A stretch of DNA of 64,000 nucleotides from Paraburkholderia nodosa (GTDB taxonomy: Bacteria; Pseudomonadota; Gammaproteobacteria; Burkholderiales; Burkholderiaceae): assembly GCF_001718195.1 (NCBI RefSeq), contig NZ_MCNV01000001.1, positions 558,001 to 622,000 on the forward strand, in the 5' to 3' direction. A program made the position numbers and the translations under genes. The notes beneath the pieces were generated by a model. The model was not told the origin of the DNA, did not search any database, and saw only the letters and a list, made by a program, of their open reading frames with translations. Shown here one piece after another: positions 60,289 to 64,000 of this stretch. Each line of letters opens with the position of its first letter. Position 1 is the first letter of the stretch.

Positions 60289-61896
60289 ATGCCGGTCATC
60301 GAATCGAAGCTCAATCCGCGTTCGGACGACTTCAAGGCCAATACCGCGGCACTCGAAGCGCTCGTCGCGGACCTGCGCGAGAAGATCCAGAAGCTTGCGC
60401 TGGGCGGCGGCGAGGCCGCGCGCGACAAGCACCTCTCGCGCGGCAAGCTGCTGCCGCGCGATCGCATCGCGCAACTGGTCGATCCGGGCACGCCGTTTCT
60501 GGAGTTCTCGCAGCTCGCGGCCTACGGCATGTACAACGACGACGCGCCGGGCGCGGGCATCATCACGGGCATCGGGCGCATTGCGGGGCAGGAATGCGTG
60601 ATTGTCTGCAACGACGCCACGGTAAAGGGCGGCACGTACTATCCGGTCACGGTGAAGAAGCACGTGCGCGCGCAGGAAATCGCCCAGGAAAACAACCTGC
60701 CCTGCGTGTATCTCGTCGATTCGGGCGGGGCGAACCTGCCGAATCAGGACGAGGTGTTTCCGGACCGCGATCACTTCGGCCGCATCTTTTACAACCAGGC
60801 GAATCTATCTGCGCAGGGTATTCCGCAGATTGCGGTGGTGATGGGCTCGTGCACGGCGGGCGGCGCGTATGTGCCGGCCATGAGCGACGAGTCGATCATC
60901 GTGAAGAACCAGGGCACGATTTTCCTCGGCGGCCCGCCGCTCGTGAAGGCGGCGACGGGCGAGGAAGTGAGCGCCGAAGACCTGGGCGGCGGCGATGTCC
61001 ATACGCGCCTTTCCGGCGTGGTCGACCATCTCGCGCAGAACGATGCGCATGCGTTGGCCATTGCGCGTTCGATCGTCGGCAATCTGAACCGCACGAAAAC
61101 GCCGCCCGTGGTGCTGCGCGAGCCGCTGCCGCCGCGCTTCGACGCGAAAAGCCTCTACGGCGTGATTCCCGTGGATACGCGCAAGCCCTTCGACGTGCGC
61201 GAGGTGATCGCCCGCATCGTCGACGACTCGGCTTTCGACGAATTCAAGGCGCGCTACGGCACCACGCTCGTGACGGGCTTTGCGCACATCTGGGGCCACC
61301 CGGTCGGCATCATCGCGAACAACGGCATTCTGTTTTCCGAATCGGCACTGAAGGGCACGCACTTCATCGAGCTGTGCTGCCAGCGCAAGATTCCGCTGGT
61401 GTTCCTGCAGAACATCACGGGCTTCATGGTGGGCCGCAAGTACGAAAACGAGGGCATTGCGCGCAACGGCGCGAAGATGGTGACGGCAGTGGCCACGGCC
61501 AAGGTGCCGAAATTCACGGTCATCATTGGCGGTTCGTTCGGCGCGGGCAACTACGGCATGTGCGGCCGCGCGTATTCGCCGCGCTTCCTGTGGATGTGGC
61601 CGAACGCGCGCATTTCGGTGATGGGCGGCGAGCAGGCCGCATCGGTGCTCGCCACGGTGCGCCGCGACGGCATCGAAGCGAAGGGCGGCACGTGGAGCGC
61701 CGAAGAGGAAAATGCGTTCAAGCAGCCGATTCGCGACCAGTACGAACTGCAGGGCCATCCGTATTACGCGAGCGCACGCCTGTGGGACGACGGTGTGATC
61801 GACCCGGCGCAAACGCGCGACGTGCTCGGCCTGGGCCTTTCCGCCACGATGAACGCGCCGATCGAAGAGACGCGCTTCGGCGTGTTCCGCATGTGA
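60289..61896 (+). CDS. liuB: LiuB, methylcrotonyl-CoA carboxylase beta subunit
   Basis: This 535-aa carboxyltransferase subunit moves carboxyl from biotin to 3-methylcrotonyl-CoA. The two crotonase-like halves are seen: the oxyanion segment [25 protein letters not shown] in the N half and [23 protein letters not shown] in the C half. Length matches the family. An AGGGAGGACGGG site precedes the ATG. It works with LiuD. Confidence 0.95.
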   Translation: MPVIESKLNPRSDDFKANTAALEALVADLREKIQKLALGGGEAARDKHLSRGKLLPRDRIAQLVDPGTPFLEFSQLAAYGMYNDDAPGAGIITGIGRIAGQECVIVCNDATVKGGTYYPVTVKKHVRAQEIAQENNLPCVYLVDSGGANLPNQDEVFPDRDHFGRIFYNQANLSAQGIPQIAVVMGSCTAGGAYVPAMSDESIIVKNQGTIFLGGPPLVKAATGEEVSAEDLGGGDVHTRLSGVVDHLAQNDAHALAIARSIVGNLNRTKTPPVVLREPLPPRFDAKSLYGVIPVDTRKPFDVREVIARIVDDSAFDEFKARYGTTLVTGFAHIWGHPVGIIANNGILFSESALKGTHFIELCCQRKIPLVFLQNITGFMVGRKYENEGIARNGAKMVTAVATAKVPKFTVIIGGSFGAGNYGMCGRAYSPRFLWMWPNARISVMGGEQAASVLATVRRDGIEAKGGTWSAEEENAFKQPIRDQYELQGHPYYASARLWDDGVIDPAQTRDVLGLGLSATMNAPIEETRFGVFRM

Positions 61897-61914
61897 TGCA
61901 TTGAGGACCAGACA

Positions 61915-62703
61915 ATGCAATACGAAACGCTCACCGTAGAAGTCGTCGGACACGTGGCGACTGTCACGCTCAATCGTCCTGAGGTGCGCAACGCGTTCAA
62001 CGAAGCGATGATCGCGGACGTCACGGCTGCGTTCACCGCGCTCGGCGCGCGCGACGATGTGCGCGCGATCGTGCTCGCCGGCAACGGCAAGGCCTTTTGC
62101 GCAGGCGCGGACCTGAACTGGATGCGCAAGATGGCCGGCTACTCCGACGCGGAGAATCGCGCGGACGCCATGCGTCTCGCGCAGATGCTCTCGGCTGTCT
62201 ACCGCTGCCCGAAGCCGGTCGTCGCACGCGTGCATGGCGACGCCTACGCGGGCGGCATGGGCCTCGTGTGTGCGGCGGACATCGTGGTGGCCGTGGAGAC
62301 CGCGCACTTCTGCCTTTCCGAAGCGCGCCTCGGCCTGATGCCCGCCACGATCGCGCCTTATGTGATCCGCGCGCTGGGCGAGCAGGCTTCGCGCCGCTAC
62401 TTCGTCACGGCCGAAGCCTTCGACTGCGCCACCGCGCAGCGGCTCGGCCTCGTGAGCGAGGCCGTGAGCGCCGAAGCCCTCGACGCCACCGTGCAACGCA
62501 TCACCGAAACGCTCTGTGCGAACAGCCCGAATGCCGTGCGCGAGTGCAAGCAGCTCGTGCAGGACATCGCCGGCCAGACGATCGACGACGCCCTGATCGA
62601 AGACACCGCCGTTCGCATCGCGCGTATTCGCGCGAGCGAGGAGGGGCGCGACGGCGTGTCGGCGTTCCTTGAAAAGCGCACGCCGCGCTGGCGCGATCAA
62701 TAA
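61915..62703 (+). CDS. liuC: LiuC, 3-methylglutaconyl-CoA hydratase
   Basis: This 262-aa enoyl-CoA hydratase/crotonase hydrates 3-methylglutaconyl-CoA to HMG-CoA. The GNGKAFCAGADLNWM and HGDAYAGGMGLVCAADIVVA segments (oxyanion hole) are typical, and LSEARLGLMPATIAPYVI matches the methylglutaconyl group. It starts 18 bp after liuB. The pathway end, HMG-CoA lyase (liuE), is beyond the window. Confidence 0.92.
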   Translation: MQYETLTVEVVGHVATVTLNRPEVRNAFNEAMIADVTAAFTALGARDDVRAIVLAGNGKAFCAGADLNWMRKMAGYSDAENRADAMRLAQMLSAVYRCPKPVVARVHGDAYAGGMGLVCAADIVVAVETAHFCLSEARLGLMPATIAPYVIRALGEQASRRYFVTAEAFDCATAQRLGLVSEAVSAEALDATVQRITETLCANSPNAVRECKQLVQDIAGQTIDDALIEDTAVRIARIRASEEGRDGVSAFLEKRTPRWRDQ

Positions 62704-62736
62704 GGCAAGAAGCAGGAAACGAAGCGAGGACAGCAC

Positions 62737-64000
62737 ATGTTCAACAAAATCCTGATCGCCAACCGCGGCGAAATTGCGTGCCGGGTTGCGGCGACGTGCA
62801 GGCGGCTTGGCATAAAGAGCGTGGCCGTGTACTCGGACGCCGACGCGAACGCCAAGCACGTCGCGGCCTGCGACGAAGCCGTGCATATCGGCGAAGCGGC
62901 CGCGGCACAAAGCTATTTGCGCTATGAGCGCATCATCGACGCCGCGCGCGCCACGGGTGCGCAAGCGATTCACCCCGGCTACGGTTTTCTTTCGGAGAAC
63001 GAAGACTTTGCCCGCGCGTGCGAAGCGGCCGGCATCGTCTTTATCGGGCCGCCGGTCGAGGCGATCGCCGCCATGGGCTCGAAAGCGGCCGCGAAGGCGC
63101 TGATGCATGCGGCGGCCGTGCCGCTCGTGCCGGGCTACCACGGCGACGACCAGGACCCCGCGCTCCTCCAGCGCGAAGCCGATGCAATGGGCTACCCCGT
63201 GCTGCTCAAGGCGAGCGCGGGCGGCGGCGGCAAGGGCATGCGTGTGGTCGAGCGCAGCGAGGACTTCGCGGCGGCGCTCGCCTCGTGCAAGCGCGAGGCG
63301 GCCAGCAGCTTCGGCAACGACCGCGTGCTGATCGAGAAGTACCTCACGCGGCCGCGTCACGTCGAAGTTCAGGTGTTCGCCGACAAACATGGCGGCGCCG
63401 TCTACCTGTTCGACCGCGACTGCTCAGTGCAGCGCCGTCACCAGAAAGTGCTTGAAGAGGCGCCCGCGCCGGGTCTCGAAGACGGCGTGCGCCGCGCCAT
63501 GGGCGAGGCGGCCGTGGCCGCGGCGCGCGCAGTGCATTACGAAGGCGCGGGCACCGTCGAATTCATTATGACGGGCGCCGACTTCTACTTCATGGAGATG
63601 AATACGCGCCTGCAGGTCGAGCACCCCGTAACGGAGATGATCACGGGCCTCGATCTCGTCGAATGGCAGTTGCGCGTGGCGGCGGGCGAGCCGCTGCCGC
63701 TCGGGCAGTCGCAGCTTTCGATCACGGGCCACGCACTCGAAGCGCGCATTTACGCGGAAAATCCGGCGCGCGGCTTCCTGCCGTCCACGGGCACGCTCAA
63801 GCATCTGCGCATGCCGGAGGGCGTCGAGTTCCGGCTCGGCGACGCGGGCCAGCGCGCGAGCGTGCGCATCGACAGCGGCGTGCGCGAAGGCGACACCATC
63901 ACGCCGTTCTACGATCCGATGGTCGCGAAGCTGATCGTACACGGCGCCACGCGCGAGGACGCGCTTGCGCGTATGAAGCGTGCGCTCGAAGCGTGCGAGG
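62737..64000 (+). CDS. liuD: LiuD, methylcrotonyl-CoA carboxylase alpha subunit (partial)
   Basis: About 421 codons of the biotin carboxylase-containing subunit are present; the frame is open at the right edge. The N-terminus MFNKILIANRGEIACRVAATC, the ATP-grasp Gly loop KASAGGGGKGMRVV, and EMNTRLQVEHPVTEMITGLDLVEWQ are diagnostic. The start ATG at 62737 follows a GCGAGGA site, 33 bp after liuC. The biotinyl domain must lie outside the window. Confidence 0.94.
   Translation, partial: MFNKILIANRGEIACRVAATCRRLGIKSVAVYSDADANAKHVAACDEAVHIGEAAAAQSYLRYERIIDAARATGAQAIHPGYGFLSENEDFARACEAAGIVFIGPPVEAIAAMGSKAAAKALMHAAAVPLVPGYHGDDQDPALLQREADAMGYPVLLKASAGGGGKGMRVVERSEDFAAALASCKREAASSFGNDRVLIEKYLTRPRHVEVQVFADKHGGAVYLFDRDCSVQRRHQKVLEEAPAPGLEDGVRRAMGEAAVAAARAVHYEGAGTVEFIMTGADFYFMEMNTRLQVEHPVTEMITGLDLVEWQLRVAAGEPLPLGQSQLSITGHALEARIYAENPARGFLPSTGTLKHLRMPEGVEFRLGDAGQRASVRIDSGVREGDTITPFYDPMVAKLIVHGATREDALARMKRALEACE

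Noticed and set aside
60805..63390. 861-codon minus-strand frame spanning liuB, liuC and liuD
   Set aside because: It crosses three well-supported genes on the other strand and has no recognisable domain.

Overview
The window reads as a chromosome segment of a high-GC betaproteobacterium of the Burkholderia/Paraburkholderia group. This is judged from the llpE-ceoAB-opcM type RND efflux operon, a DUF4148 protein, cyoABCD without cyoE in the operon, flhDC, a TetR-type (LiuQ-like) regulator beside the leucine-degradation genes, and the strong GC third-position bias that produces long shadow reading frames. No rRNA, tRNA, CRISPR array, prophage or insertion sequence was recognised.

Region 1 (1-8.3 kb) is a carbon-phosphorus lyase cluster. 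phnG-H-I-J-K-L-M run leftward with overlapping or near-overlapping junctions. phnF, a DUF1045 2H-phosphodiesterase gene and phnN run rightward from the same 220-bp promoter region. That region holds a 20-bp perfect palindrome with a HutC/GntR-type core (GTCTAGAC). The same 10-bp core, CGTCTAGACG, recurs 18.7 kb away upstream of phnC, the first gene of the separate phosphonate transporter phnCDE (22.0-24.8 kb). Pho-box-like 11-bp direct repeats sit beside both sites. The two loci therefore look like one PhnF/PhoB regulon.

Region 2 (8.4-22 kb) holds a LysR gene, a PcaR-like IclR gene, the cytochrome bo quinol oxidase operon cyoABCD, pcaF (beta-ketoadipyl-CoA thiolase), an exported two-repeat protein, and a GABA catabolic unit (gabT, gabD) divergent from a MocR-type regulator. 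The 3' remnant of an EamA-type transporter follows.

Region 3 (25-29.3 kb) carries an M14 zinc carboxypeptidase overlapped by an alpha/beta hydrolase, then selD and a cation diffusion facilitator, a very stable hairpin, a 24-codon small ORF and a DUF4148 protein. Region 4 (29.7-38 kb) is a LysR regulator divergent from a lipase-like gene, an RND adaptor, an RND pump and an outer-membrane factor. The lipase-like protein has Asp where the nucleophilic Ser should be.

Region 5 (38-43.5 kb) has a methionine-type ABC transporter (metQNI), an SfnB/DszC-like flavoprotein and an Nramp Mn/Fe transporter. Region 6 (43.6-46 kb) has flhDC with a long AT-richer upstream region full of dyads, a 40-codon small ORF and a universal stress protein. 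Region 7 (46-58 kb) is a mixed stretch: an XRE/MmyB-type regulator, a 53-aa membrane peptide, DoxX, two MFS transporters, an orphan response regulator lacking the conserved receiver Lys, small lipoproteins, and a divergent 1057-aa class A penicillin-binding protein.

Region 8 (58.1-64 kb) is the leucine/isovalerate pathway: a TetR (LiuQ-like) regulator divergent from liuA-liuB-liuC-liuD, with liuD running off the right edge.

No complete novel multi-gene system is evident. The strongest second-look items are the shared PhnF-type operator linking two phn loci, the DUF1045 protein as a candidate replacement for PhnP, the Asp-nucleophile LlpE-type protein, the uncharacterised peptidase-hydrolase pair, the dyads around flhD/usp and in front of the MFS pump, and several small ORFs with good ribosome-binding sites.
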